This document shows, piece by piece, positions 30,246-41,856 of a stretch of 64,000 nt of DNA. The notes under the pieces are model-generated. The model searched no databases. It saw only the letters and a program-made list of their open reading frames with translations, and was not told the DNA's origin. The translations under genes were made by a program, and so were the position numbers. Every line of letters begins with the position of its first letter. Position 1 is the stretch's first letter. Origin of the DNA: Pelobates cultripes (taxonomy: Eukaryota > Chordata > Amphibia > Anura > Pelobatidae); the NCBI GenBank assembly GCA_933207985.1, contig OW240912.1:203979866-204043865 (forward strand), read 5' to 3'.

Positions 30246-33200
30246 ATCATATATGCCTCATCTAGTTACTATACTCTTCTATATATGCACTTTTAAGTCA
30301 AATTGATAGTTTAGTGGATATTCCTGTTTTCTCTGTCCTTGAGTGTTGATACCATTTTAAGCACACCCAATTATATAGCTAAATCTATGCTTTTTTAGCA
30401 TCAAATTTCTAATTGGTAGGTGTCTATTTTATCTTTTGGTTACAATCATGGACAGTGAGGATGATAACTTTTTGATCTAAACATTATCCCTTAATTTAAT
30501 TAGCAGTTAGTGAATCTGTAACCTTATGGGTGTTCTCTTAGGCAATGCACAATAAAGCCTGGTTGGGTCTCTAATAAATGGTTACATTATACTGCTAATC
30601 TGTATCTCTCTTTCCCCACTGGACTTAATATATAAATTCCATTTAAGTAATTCACTTTCTAAATAACAAGACTTGAGATTCCCCCCTCCATAGGGATCTC
30701 GGGTGATATTTTGCTTTGAAACTCTGCACTTACAGAAATTAATCTTTTAGCTTTTGGAGGTGTAACTGTACCTACAGACCTACAGTAGTGTCATCAGCAA
30801 GCCTGGAGCAAAACCCTTGGGTGACTAATATCTATTCTGTGCAAGCATGCAGCATGCTGGTGCAAGACAGCCTCTGGCAAGGGATGGGGAAGGGTCTGCC
30901 GAGGAGGATTGGACTGAAGGGGCTTTGAGGTAATGGAGGTAAGTTTTAGCATTTCTTTGATTTCATATTTTTAAGTTGGGGCAGACCACCTAAAACATTG
31001 TTTTTGGTTGTTGTAACCCTTTAAAGATGCATAGTGTAAATAATATATAGAGCCACTATTTTAACACCATCATTTTAGTCGTTATGTGAGTTCAGGATAA
31101 TAAAGGTAGCCAAGAAAATATGAGCTATTCAGAATAATTAAGCATATGTTGGACTGTGTGAAACTAACCATGTCTATGCTCTCTGAAATGCATCTGATGC
31201 TATGGCATGTCATGTTTATCACAGAAATGAAGGTGGTTTCATTGAAGTGTGAGCTTGAGATCTGTGCCTTGTTTAGCACACCTTGAATACATTCACATGG
31301 TGAAACATTCACCAAGGAGACATAGGCGACTGAAATCTAGTTTACTGGACGTGAGGTTGAAAAAGAGGTAGAGACTTCTACAGAAAGGTAACCTATTGGC
31401 ACTTGAACATTAACACATATATGTGATGGTGGAGATGCCCATTTTAAACCTAAAATAGATGCTTTTGCTATTTTCACTGGTAGGCTATTCTAATGATACA
31501 AATTCTTTAAATGATTTTTAGACAATAAATATCGGAATTTATTATATTCCGAAATAGTTTAAGCTTGATTTGAAACAGAAATCTGAACTAACATTATATT
31601 AAGAAACACAATAGAAAAATATAAATAAGAATACACATACCATTAACTGCACAGGGTGCCAGTTTTTGTTTGAGTTAATATATATATATTGTCAAATTGC
31701 GCAGATAAGCAACAGAGTGATATTTACCAGTCACCCTGAAAAAAGATCAAAGTTGTCCAATATAGGTAAGCAATAAAACCAGCAGAATTACAGGAAAAGC
31801 CTTTCTTCAGGTACTTGTTGCCACAACTCTAGTTCCACAGGGAAATTAAAAATATAAGACAATGTGGAGACTTACATAATTAAATGTATCCCAGATCCTA
31901 ACGTGATTGATCAACATGTTGATAAAGTGTCAGGAAAGGCATGAAATGCGTAGAGTTACTGTAGGTTTTTATTCATATATTTGTTCCCCCCTCCCCCTTC
32001 TGGTAGTTGCAGACTTTTTATATAATTGCATTTTTTAATTTTTTTTTGCCTTAGACTTCCTTGAGGGAGAAAGAGTTTGCATACATCGACATGTGCTTGA
32101 AGATTTTGACAGGCAGTCACTTATGAGGTCCACACATATTTTCATGACATGTTGTTAACCATTTTTCTACAATAACGTATGCACTTTCCATGATCTACCT
32201 GGTGGATTATTCTGAAATCCTTATGAGTGCAACCCATTTGGCTGATTTTGGTGCTGTCCAATATTGGTATCGCACCTAAAAAAGGAACTAACCTGGTTGA
32301 CGACCTTGTCACCATTTTGGAAAATATGCATATAAACTAAGCATAGGAATGTGCTTAAACCAAAGTATTTGAACCTCATCATTTTAAGTTTTGGTACACA
32401 TAAGGATGTAGTTGGCTGAAGAATTCGGGGAGGGAAAAAGTATGATTTAAACTTTAGGTTCTTTAGGTCCTGATGGAACTTTAGGTAATGAAACAATTAT
32501 CTGGCCTATGTTGGAGGCATAATTTAGAACCATGTATGACAATGGCATTAATAAGGAAATATAATGTATGGTCTGCAGTGTGTTTGTTGAATGATAATGG
32601 CTGTGTGCTATATATCAGGATGGTGACACCTTTTATTTTAGATTTCAGATTTCTCCATTCAACAAAAGCAGTTGATTGCATTTTAGGGATGAATTTTGGG
32701 AGATTTGCCCATTTTGCTTAAGCCGTCCATTTCATTTCTTATGAAAATTACATAACAATTTTAATGTTGATACTTGAGGATCTAGAGAATTACAATTATG
32801 AGAAACATTACATATGTTAATGAGGACATAATCAATCAAATACATATTGACACACATATGTAACCATTCTTCCCTAAGGATTGCTTGAAACAACTAAAAT
32901 AAATTCTGTATCCAGGATGAACTGCAAAATAACAGTTAATTAAGTGAGAAAATAAATTATCAAAAATTGCTTAAAATAATCTAATAATAAATTGGGAAAC
33001 ATAAAAAGAATGATGAATAATTCAACATGTATGAACACATAGGAAACAAGAACAGACCAAACAAGGAGAACTTCCCATTTTGAGGGTGGGCAATAGAATT
33101 TCACTGTACAATAATTAAGAAGACGTTAAATGTTAGACTGTATGGTCTCCAGCCTTGTTAATATAGAGTCAAGGATGTAGACAATGAATAATACAAGCAA

Positions 33201-33470
33201 TTGAAAGTTAGCATTTTTAAGTAGAACTGAAATGCTCAACATCCACGGATATGACCAGATGGTCTATGATACATAAATAAAATACAAATATACCTGGCCA
33301 CCCATTGTGTATTATAACACTTAAACCATCTTCAATGCCTGGAAGCAGGTTCTGGAGAGTTCACATAGTAGGAGATCCACAGGACGTTCCTAGTGATGGG
33401 GTGTTAAGATTACTAGTTGATCCAGCAGGCAGAAATGTGTCACACCTAGGACTAAGGGTAACGTCTAACC
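30246..33470. other. No gene recognised; one hammerhead-like relic inside
   Basis: AT-rich, unique-looking DNA with short chance ORFs on both strands. A short ta run lies near 31678-31690. The only structured item I see is the motif at 31919-31952, listed separately. Confidence 0.35.
31919..31952 (+). ncRNA. Degenerate hammerhead-like motif
   Basis: On the plus strand, a TTGATAA box is followed by an A, a stem (gtgtc with ggcat around aggaaa), GAAA, then tgcGTA. The layout repeats that of the motifs at 11724 and 56968, but two core bases differ from CUGANGA and the cleavage-site base is A. It is probably an inactive relic of a Penelope-like terminal sequence. Confidence 0.25.
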
Positions 33471-33642
33471 GCACATAGAAACATAGAATGTGACGGCAAA
33501 TAAGAACCATTCGGCCCATCTAGTCTGCCCAATTTTCTAAATACTTTCATTACTCCCTGGCCTTATCTTATAGTTAGGATAGCCTTATGCCTATCCCACG
33601 CATGCTTAAACTCCTTTACTGTGTTAACCTCTACTACTTCAG
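33471..33642 (-). mobile_element. CR1 3'-end fragment
   Basis: These 170 bp of the CR1 3' end match 18814-18985 almost exactly, with the tail repeat at 33474. It is severely 5'-truncated (within the last ORF2 codons) and noncoding. Confidence 0.9.
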
Positions 33643-34080
33643 CTAAGAATAGTCAATATACTAGCTGAGGTCAGGGACACAGAATGGGACACAGCGATAA
33701 GGGAAAGCTAATAATCAAGGACAACAGGAGTCAGGGAAGTCAAAACAAAGCCAAAGTCAATAACCAGAAACATATGATCAGGAATGCACTCTCGGATAAC
33801 CATCTAAGGAAAACCACGAAAAGGCAATGAGAAAAAGTAAAAAATAAGCTTAAATAAGCCTCCTTTAGATCCGATTGGCCAGAACCAGCCTTTGACCCCA
33901 GAACATGCGTGCGCTTCCTTTGCGTGACGTCACCCGCACGTTGACATCGTCAATACCATGGGTGGACATGGCACTATAAAATGTAGTGGATCCGCAGCAG
34001 CCGGTGTCCATCAACATGCGCAGGGCCGCTGAGTGGCACCTCCGTCAATCCCAGACACCACGAGGTGAGGATGAACATGT
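33643..34080 (-). mobile_element. Possible LTR or element flank interrupted by the CR1 fragment
   Basis: Read on the minus strand, this has a GC-rich promoter-like part (tgacgtcacgc, ttatttaagc) and an A-poor leader. That suggests an LTR, but I found no paired ends or target duplication. It is offered only as a description. Confidence 0.2.
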
Positions 34081-34686
34081 GACATGGAGCTTTTTTGGTG
34101 GTATTTGAGGTCTAGTTCTTGTGCATGTGAACTTGATGAGTCTGAAAAAGTTAAAGTGACTTTGGCCTTTTAGGTAGAAATATCCCAATTTTTCAGCAAA
34201 TAGTAGATGTCTCCAGGAACTGGAATCACTTTGGAAACTTTGTTCATAGAGGATCTTGACTGAATGAATTCCCATCTATAGTGGATGTTAGCTTCATGTA
34301 AAATCTCAGAGACCGAGCTACAAACTGGCTTCATTAGAAGTTAGGATACGTCCGGTAAGATTTGTAGTTATACAAAAGTGATAGTAAGTGTGCCTCTTTA
34401 ACTCACAGAACTTATATACAGGTAGTATGTGATTCATATTGTCGAGTTGTATTTATCACTCTCTATTCAGTGCCATTTTAGATGGCTTGCTGGTTGTTAA
34501 AATCCTCTAATGGCTTCTGGTTACTTTCCTAAACAGCAAAAAAAATGCAATTCAGTTATGAGGAAAATAAAGACCTTATTTGGTCTGATTTTTTGTCATG
34601 CATATCGTTTTATAGAGCATAACAATTATTTCAAGTTAATATATGTAACATGATAAGTATATTGCAATTGGTCAACCTCCTATTAT
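34081..34686. other. No gene recognised
   Basis: Unique-looking DNA between the LTR-like stretch and a MITE end. Confidence 0.3.
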
Positions 34687-34740
34687 TTAAAGGGACACTA
34701 TAGTCACCAGAACAACTATAGCTTAATGTAGTTGTTCTGG
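34687..34740 (+). mobile_element. T2-type MITE left end
   Basis: TTAA at 34687-34690 is followed by agggacactatagtcacc, the terminal motif also seen at 41235 and 55998. No matching right end was found nearby, so this is a fragment or a very diverged copy. Confidence 0.55.
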
Positions 34741-35097
34741 GGTCTGCTCCCTGTCCGTCAACGGGGGAGAAGCGGGGAAACAACTTTACTGTACCACAGA
34801 GAAAGGAACAAAAGTGGGTAGGGTACCTTAGGATAACTTCCCTAACATGTGGCTTAGCAGCTGCCAGTACAAGTAGCAACAGGGATGTAACTAGTTGCTA
34901 AGTTCTGCTCCTAGAGAATAATCAGAGCTGTTAGCAACTGGAATTTTAGAAGAGACTGCTGGTAACAGAGAGTTTTCAGCAGTCTTTACTAAAATTCCAG
35001 TTGCCACTTGTGAAATTGGCCATTATTAAACAACACTGATTTCAGGAGTAAATGGACCCAATTCCTATCTAATAAACACAATTCCCTATGTTCTATA

Positions 35098-35249
35098 AAC
35101 TAGTGCAGGGGTAGGCAACCTTCAGCATTCAATATGTTGTGGACTACATCCCCCATAATGCTCTTACACCCATAATGCTGGCAAAGCATCATGGGAGGTG
35201 TAGTCCAAAACATCTGGAGTGCCGAAGGTTGCCTATACCCGAACTAGTG
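35098..35249. mobile_element. hAT-type MITE with 8-bp target-site duplication
   Basis: The flanks aactagtg (35098-35105 and 35242-35249) are a perfect 8-bp duplication. The 136-bp element starts caggggtaggcaacctt and ends with its near inverse aaggttgcctatacccg. The interior is a hairpin around cccataatgctc and catcatggga. An 8-bp duplication with CAGGGG ends fits a hAT nonautonomous element. A related 138-bp copy with its own 8-bp duplication lies at 52161-52314. Confidence 0.85.
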
Positions 35250-35504
35250 TAACTGATTAGATATGGACACTAGTAAATGCCATTTTTGCTTAACTTAAAT
35301 TAACTTTGTTTAACTTAATTTAAATATAATTATACATGTATGTGTGTGTGTGTTTATATACACACACACAATATGTATATATATTTATGCATATTTGTTT
35401 ATTTTGAAAAGATGTGTTCCTTTTATGTTTAGAGTAATTTAATTATCTGGTTTTAAATCACCTGTAAGTGATTTACACAACTCCCAACAGTTTCCATTCC
35501 TAGC

Positions 35505-36235
35505 CTACCAGCTAAAAAAGGCCTCTCCTTTGTGCACTGTAATATCTGCAGCTTACTACCAAAAATCGATGCACTGCAAGCATGGTGTTCACATTACAAG
35601 CCCAAAATCATTGTGCTCTCTGAATCGTGGCTAACCGCAAAAATACCTGACTCTGCCATTGCAATACATGGGTAATCATGCCATAGAAATGGCAGAGCAA
35701 AAAGAGGAGGCAGCATTGTCATTTATGTTGAAAGTTCCATAAAGTTCACCCCCTTTCAAAACTTTAGCTCTCCTGCCACCTTTATGCAGTAAATCAATTA
35801 TTGTTGCAGAAATCTACCACCCACCTAGCTCCCCAGTGCATTCCTTTTCTGACATAGCCCATCTCCTTAGTGAAAAACCCAAAAAGAGAACTGTTGGTCT
35901 TTGGAGATTTTAATATTGATTGGCTGAATGCTAAAAATAATAGTACTTGCTCACTGTTTAAGAATTTGCAGCTAACACAATTAATCTCCTCCCCAACTCG
36001 CATAACTTTTTAAAAGCTATTACCATAATCTCCTTGATTGGATTCTCTCCACTTCCCCTGATAGAATCCAGGAGGCAGGTGTTCTCCCTAACAGTTTAAG
36101 TGACCACTGCTTAGTGTACTGCGTGCGCAAAATAAAGGCTACTAAATCCCCTCCCAAGGTTAAAATCACCAGGTCCTTAAAAATATTTAGATTAAACCTT
36201 ATCCCAGATCTAGACTGTGCAGTTGAATTTTTCTA
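35505..36235 (+). pseudogene. L2-type LINE endonuclease
   Basis: AP-type endonuclease fragments are KKGLSFVHCNI at about 35515, LLPKIDALQAW, IVLSESWL near 35610, GGSIVIYVESS near 35710, a damaged LVFGDFN block near 35893-35910, and NSLSDHCLVYCV near 36090-36120. Several stops and frame slips separate them. The His of the SDH box survives. Confidence 0.75.
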
Positions 36236-36396
36236 GTCTGAGAGTAAAAGGAGCACATATGAATTGGATCACAGCTGACCTCATTCAAATGTACCAGTTT
36301 CGGGATTCATTGTGGCCAAAGTTCAAGCGTACTGGCTCTATGAACGATTACTGTGCATATAGAAAATGACAAAATATATGCACAAAACAAACAAAA

Positions 36397-37790
36397 TTGG
36401 CCAAGGCCCAATTTTTCTGTGAAAATCTGAACAATAACATATCAAACCCTAGAAACTTTTGGAAAGTCATGTATAACTTACAAACTCCCCCAATCCACTC
36501 CCAGCCCTCCACTGTCAAAGTGGACAACCAAACCCTGCAACTTCCCTTAGATGTAAAAAATGCCTTTAACAATTATTTTGTCGGATGCTCCACCACCCTG
36601 ATTGCCAAGCTAATAAATAAAATGCATCCATACGCAACTATGTGAGTATTACCAACAATCTAACTCTCTGACTCCTGATCAATCAGGTTTTCGCCCAAAT
36701 CAGTCCACTACAACTGCCCTCTTAAAAGTTTGCAATGACATCCAAACTGGCATGGAACAACGAGACCTAACTGGAGCTATTTTCCTTGATATTGCCAAGA
36801 CCTTTGACACCGTAGACCGTGACATTCTACTGCACAAACTAAAAAAACTCAGGTATTGGTGATCGTCCGCTAACCTGGTTTCGATCATATGTATCAGATC
36901 AATCACAATATGTGTCCATTTCTGACAGCGACTCCCTCTCTATCCCGGTCACGTGTGGTGTTCCCCAAAGTTCCATTCTCGGCCTCCTACTATTCACATT
37001 ATTTATAAATGATCTGCCTGATGTCTGCAAATCCTGAAATGTACACATGTACGCAGATGACACAGTAATCTATGCAAGCAAATCCAATCTACCGCAGCTT
37101 GAGGCTGTGCTCGAAGACCAGTTTACAGAGGTAGAAAAGTGGATAACAAAAACCAAACTCTTTCTAAACACTGACAAAACTGTCACAATGACCTTTGGAA
37201 CAGTACCTAAATTACACAAATTACTAAATTCCCATCTATCCATCCCCAATCTATCTTTTGGCCTCCACATAGAAAAACTTGCATCTAAACTTTATCCAAA
37301 ACTAGATGCCCTGTACAGAAACAAATCCTGCTTAAGCCCTACAGTAAAAGAAAAGATTGTATAGCAAATGCTGATGCCAATCATTGATTATGGGGATGTA
37401 GTATATGCACCTGCACCGCAAACCCACCTTAATACATTGTATAACTCATTCTGTCGCTTTGTGCTACAGTGTAATTACATGAACCACCATTGTGACATGC
37501 TAAAAGAACTAAACTGGCCGTTGCTCGAATCCAGACGCACCCTTCATCTTTCCAGCCTTGTGTTTAAGAGCTTTTCTGGGAAGCTCCCTACCTGAGCAGA
37601 ATGCACCTCCTATAACCTCCGATCCAGTACCAGCACTTTATTTAGTCTACCTCAATACAAAAAGAAAGCAGCCAGATCCTCTTTCTCCTACAGAGCACCG
37701 CAATTAAGGAACGACCTCCCGCACCCTTTCAAATCTACCCCAGGCGAAAAGTTCTTTAAGAGATCCCTCTATACATATCTCTAAACAAAA
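36397..37790 (+). pseudogene. L2-type LINE reverse transcriptase and C-terminal region
   Basis: The linker (AKAQFFCENLNNN) is followed by an abrupt jump near 36640 to LTPDQSGFRPNQST (36675). Then come FLDIAKTFDTVD (36785), GVPQSSILG (36957), MYADDTVIYASKSN (37047) with both catalytic Asp codons, and PIIDYGDVVYA (37375). The end reads TPGEKFFKRSLYTYL near 37740-37783. Two longer open pieces are 37047-37364 and 37368-37595. The missing segment between the linker and SGFRP is an internal deletion. Confidence 0.8.
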
Positions 37791-37975
37791 TGCACCTGTT
37801 CCATGTTAAATTTTGTATATATTGTGTATTAATATTGCTTTTGTATTTTATTGTACCCTATTGAAACATTGCAATGTTTTGTGGACCCAGGTCATACTTG
37901 AAAATGAGAGAAATCTCAATGTATCCTTCCTGGTAAGATATTTTATAAATAAATATAAATAAATAAGTTTTTGTT

Positions 37976-38062
37976 AAATCTCCCGTTCCTATAATATTGT
38001 AAAGCGCTACGAAATTTGTTACGCTATATGAATGCCAATAATAATAATAACTAATAAATTTG
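37976..38062 (+). repeat. LINE tail-like fragment with (AAT)n
   Basis: The phrase gtaaagcgctacgaaatttg, with cgctatatgaat and an aataataataa run, is the common vertebrate L2/V-SINE-type 3' tail. It sits directly downstream of the L2-type LINE. Confidence 0.5.
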
Positions 38063-39059
38063 CGTTTATTCCAGCACCAAGACTGTCTCTGTCAAATCTT
38101 CCTCTGGTGAAGTCATCAGTCCTGATGATTTTTGTCCAATTAGATGATTCATACAGAGAGGCATCGAAAGCCGGAAATATCTGAAAAATAAAGAAAGCAA
38201 GAAACTATAACAATAGTCAGTAGTTACACAATATCCTCCACAATATGGTTCTCATTCAAACTGTGACGGAACTGACGTACTTTGACAGAGTACCTCAGCC
38301 CAATCTGCTTCCTAGTCGCTTGCTGGGACCATGGAACGCTTCTGCCCCAGTATACGCAGCTTGACTGAGGTCCTTCTGGAGCTCTTCCACCCGATCAGGC
38401 TGCAGCTCTCTTTCAAGGTAGGTATCGTCCCCTCTGCCTATTGCGCTGCAGTCCTTCTTTCAGGCAGGTATCGTCCCCTCTGCCTATTGTGCTGCAGTTC
38501 TGCTTACAGTGATTATAGTTATTGCCTTTACAAAAGCAATTGCAGCTCTCAGGCCTAGCTCTTTTGACTTATCCCAGGGCTAGAGGGATCCATTAGCAAG
38601 CAAACAGGTCCGAAGACTCTGTCAGTGGGATCCCTACAAAACCACACAGGACACAAGTTCCAAAAGGAACTAACATAGAAATCTTTTTTTTTTTACTTAG
38701 GACTAGTCCATATGATCATTACACATACATAGCAGTGACAAACATAATACAATTTGAATAACAAAACATGTCACAAAATATAAAGGAAATTGTAATAGCA
38801 TACTAACATATTTATAAAGGGATGGGGAAGACAATAACCAGCACAAAATATCTATCCTGCCTGCAGAATTTGCAATATGCAAATCTATCTGAATATGCAA
38901 ATGAACTAGCCTTGCTATTCAGGTAGTGCATATTGCTGTTGCTACCAACAGAGGACACTACACAGGCTCCATAGCCACATCCACCTAGTTGGTGTCAATC
39001 CTCACCAGTACAGGAGAGCAGGCAAAAGATTTAACAGTATACACAGCTGTGTATTTACC
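38063..39059. other. No gene; contains a short tandem duplication
   Basis: The only structure is a ~52-bp unit repeated at about 38412-38455 and 38463-38505 (caggtatcgtcccctctgcc and a following attgygctgcagt). A poly-T run is near 38688. Nothing coding was recognised. Confidence 0.5.
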
Positions 39060-39440
39060 GCAATGCTGACAAGACATTTGCCTTGGGTGGCACTATCAGG
39101 GAGGCGGCAAAAAAGGCTGCCCCCCAAACACCTTTACAAAAATTCCTTGCCAGCCTCTTGTCCTGGGGGGCTCAAGAGATGGCCGGGTGGCCACCTCTGG
39201 GCCCCTCTCCTCTCCCCCCCCCCCAAGGATGGTATGGGCTGATGTCGGAGGCGGGTGGTGAGGGAGCACTCTGAGCGCGCACCGCAATGATGCCGGAGCC
39301 GGAATATGACGTCACTCCGGCTCCGGCATCACTGCTCCCTCGCCGCCTCCACTATGAGCCTGTCTGCCCGCCCGAGCACCTGCCCGCGTGCCTGCCAGTC
39401 TAGCCAGCAGCAGCCCCACTAGACTGCCACCAAAATGTAA
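39060..39440 (-). mobile_element. Foldback-family relative of the 8-kb element
   Basis: In opposite orientation, the GC-rich stretch here (ggcaaaaaaggctgcccccc, then tggggggctcaagag and gatggccgggtggcca) matches 8240-8350. The palindrome at 39289-39331 (gatgccggagc and gctccggcatc around aatatgacgtca) matches 8131-8180. The ends are different and the right side merges into a TG array. Confidence 0.55.
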
Positions 39441-40450
39441 GCAAATAATAAAAAAAAATTGTGAGTGTGTTAGTGTGTGTTTGTTAGTGAGAGTGTTAGT
39501 GTGTGTCATAATAAGAGTGTGTGCGTATCTGTTAGTGAGTGTGTTAGTGAGACTGTGTTAGTGTGTGTGTCTGTTGGTTAGTGTGTTAGTGTGTGTGTGT
39601 GTGTGTGTCTGTTGGTGAGTGTTAGTGTGTATGTTATTGAGAGTGTGTGTGCCTGTTAGTGAGTGTGTTGGTGTGTATGTCTGTTGGAGAGTGTGTTAGT
39701 ATGTCTGTTAGTGAGAGTGTGTGTCTGTTAGCTAGAGTGTGTGTGTCTGTTAGTGGGTGTATTAGTGTGTGTATCTGTTGGTGAGTGTGTATGTGTCTGT
39801 TATTGAGAATGTTAGTGTGTGTGTGTCTGTTGGTGAGTGTGTTTGTTTGTCTGTGTCTATTAGTGAGAGTGTGTGTCTGTTAGTGAGAGTGTGTGTGTCT
39901 GTTAGTGAGAGTGTCAGTGTGTGTGTGTCTGTTGGTGAGTGTGTGTATTTGTCTGTGTCTGTTAGTGAGAGTGTATGTGTCTGTCAAAAAGTGTGTCAGT
40001 AAGAGTGTGTATGTCTGTTAGTGAATGTGTATGTCTGTCAGTGTGTGTATGCGTGTCTGTCACTGAGAGTGTGTATCTGTCAGTCAATGTTTATGTCTGT
40101 TAGTGAATGTGTGTCTCTGACAATAAGTGTATATGTGTCTGTCAGTGAGTATGTATGTGTGTTTGTCATTGTGTGTCTATCGGTGAGTGTGTGTGTTTGA
40201 CACTGAGTGAGTGTGCATCTGTCAGTGAGTGTGTACGTGTCTTGTCAGTGAGTGTGCATGTGTATCTGTCAGTGAATGCATGTGTCAGTTAGTGTGTCTG
40301 TCGGTAAGTGAGTGAGTGTGTATGTTTCAGTCAAAGTGTGTTTTGGTTAAACAGTGTGTGTGACAATGACTGTGTATCTGTCAGTGAGTGTATGTCAGTG
40401 CATGTATCAGTGAAGGCGTGTGTCTGTTAGGCAAAGAGTGTGTTGGTTTT
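39441..40450. repeat. TG-rich satellite array (~1 kb)
   Basis: Irregular units mix gtgtgt with tctgttagtgag. Open frames across the array (for example 39769-40002) are Val/Ser/Cys repeats, not genes. It is the longest simple array in the window. Confidence 0.95.
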
Positions 40451-40589
40451 TAACAGGAAGTGAAATATAGAAGGGAGGGTGGGAAGGGGAGTGCCTGAGT
40501 TTTGTCATGCCTAGGGCAGCACAAAACCAGAATACACCACTGAGTATACACACACACTAGAGTTCCCCAGCGCCGAGGGAGCCCGGCTC

Positions 40590-40717
40590 TGGAGAAAGGT
40601 AAGAGTTTAACCCCTTCAGCCTGGCGAGAGTGGGACCCTGAGGGTGGGGGGGGACCTAAAGACCCTATAGTACCAGGATAACGAGTTTGTTTTCCTGGCA
40701 CTATAGTGCTCCTTTAA
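40590..40717. mobile_element. T2-type MITE right end
   Basis: The stretch ends ctggcactatagtgctccttTAA with TTAA at 40714-40717, the inverse of the terminal motif at 34687 and 41235. A left end was not found. Confidence 0.5.
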
Positions 40718-41234
40718 AAGCTGACCATATATTGCTCTATTCAGCACCGCTTATTCACTCAGTGGACAGATTTGGAAATCATTTTGAAATCAAACTTGCA
40801 ATAATTAATTTGTCTTGCAAAGACACCAGACAAATAGCTTTCTGTATGTTCAGGATCATTTTTTAACCATTGACCCCATGATTAGGGACCAAGCACAGTT
40901 TTGTTAAAGCAGTTTTCTCCTTCTACAGAATTCCTTCAGCTGTCAGCTTTATGTATTAAATAAAGTAACTCTTATGTGATAAATAATTTTCTAGGTGCCA
41001 GAAGCTCTTTAAAATATATAACTTTGCCTGAGGCTGTTAATTTGAATAAATTCAAAGAGTATTTACAACATCTCTCAATATGCAAAAGTCCCACAAGTTC
41101 AATTATACGGCCTAGCCTCTCTTCTTAAACACACAGTAATGCTTTCATTTTAAGTTCATTTTTTATTTTAAAAAAAAAGAGTTTTTAGAGAAATTCCAAA
41201 ATATATGAAAGAACATGTTTTTTTGTGTCACAGT
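40718..41234. other. No gene recognised
   Basis: AT-rich spacer between two MITE ends. Confidence 0.3.
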
Positions 41235-41747
41235 TTAAGGGATACTATAGTCACCAAATCAATGTTAGCTTAATGAAACAGTATTAGGTTATAGATCATG
41301 CTTCTAGAGGCTTAATTCACTTTCATTTAGGAGTTAAATTAGTTTTGTTTCTGTTTATGCAGTCCGCCCTAGCCACACCTCCCCTGTCGGTGACTGGCAC
41401 AGCCTGCATAAAAACAAAATGGTTTAATTTTCAATCAGATGTTACATACTTTTGTATCTCCTGCTGTGTAAATTGAACTTTAATTACGTACAGTAGGCTC
41501 CTGAAGGGTCTAGCAAGCTATTAACAGAGCAGGAGATAAGAAATTCTAAATTGAGCAGAATTTGCAATAATGGAAGTGTAAACATTAGATGACTCTTTAC
41601 AGGAAGTGTTTAGGAAGGCTGTGTAAGTTACATGCAGGGAGGTGTGCCTAGGGCTGCATGTGCAGAGTGATTTAACTACTAAATAGGAGAAAATTGAGCA
41701 GTAAGACTGCAGGGGCGTGATCTATGGTGACTATAGTGTCCCTTTAA
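41235..41747. mobile_element. T2-type MITE, complete, TTAA-flanked
   Basis: TTAA at 41235-41238 and 41744-41747 bounds a 513-bp element. Its ends are inverted: agggatactatagtcacc on the left and ggtgactatagtgtccct on the right. There is no coding capacity. The terminal motif and TTAA target fit the T2 family of amphibian MITEs. It is the only copy in the window with both ends present. Confidence 0.85.
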
Positions 41748-41792
41748 CTTTTATGGAAATTACAATTTCATAATCGATATTAAACCCAGCAC

Positions 41793-41856
41793 ATACTTGA
41801 AAACGAGAGAAATCTCAACGTATCCTTCCTGGTGAAATATTTTATAAATAAATCAA
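41793..41856 (+). mobile_element. L2-type LINE 3'-tail fragment
   Basis: The phrase acttgaaaacgagagaaatc through tataaataaat matches the end of the L2-type LINE at 37898-37955. It is about 60 bp and severely truncated. Confidence 0.8.

Larger units (their letters stand above)
35465..37972 (+). mobile_element. L2-type LINE, decayed
   Basis: This 2.5-kb LINE on the plus strand has endonuclease, partial reverse transcriptase and C-terminal region. It ends in tccttcctggtaagatat followed by taaata repeats at 37945-37972. The end sequence recurs at 41793-41856. The reverse transcriptase N-terminal part is missing between about 36640 and 36660 (internal deletion). Clade assignment is from motif style (GLSFVHCNI, LSDHC, YADDTVIYA) and the short-repeat tail. 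Confidence 0.8.

Noticed and set aside
35336..35372. Short TG/CA hairpin considered as a regulatory element
   Set aside because: A simple (TG)n followed by (CA)n microsatellite explains it.
38090..38190. CTGATGA boxes near 38130 considered as another hammerhead
   Set aside because: The GAAA box and a pairing stem II at the right spacing could not be drawn.
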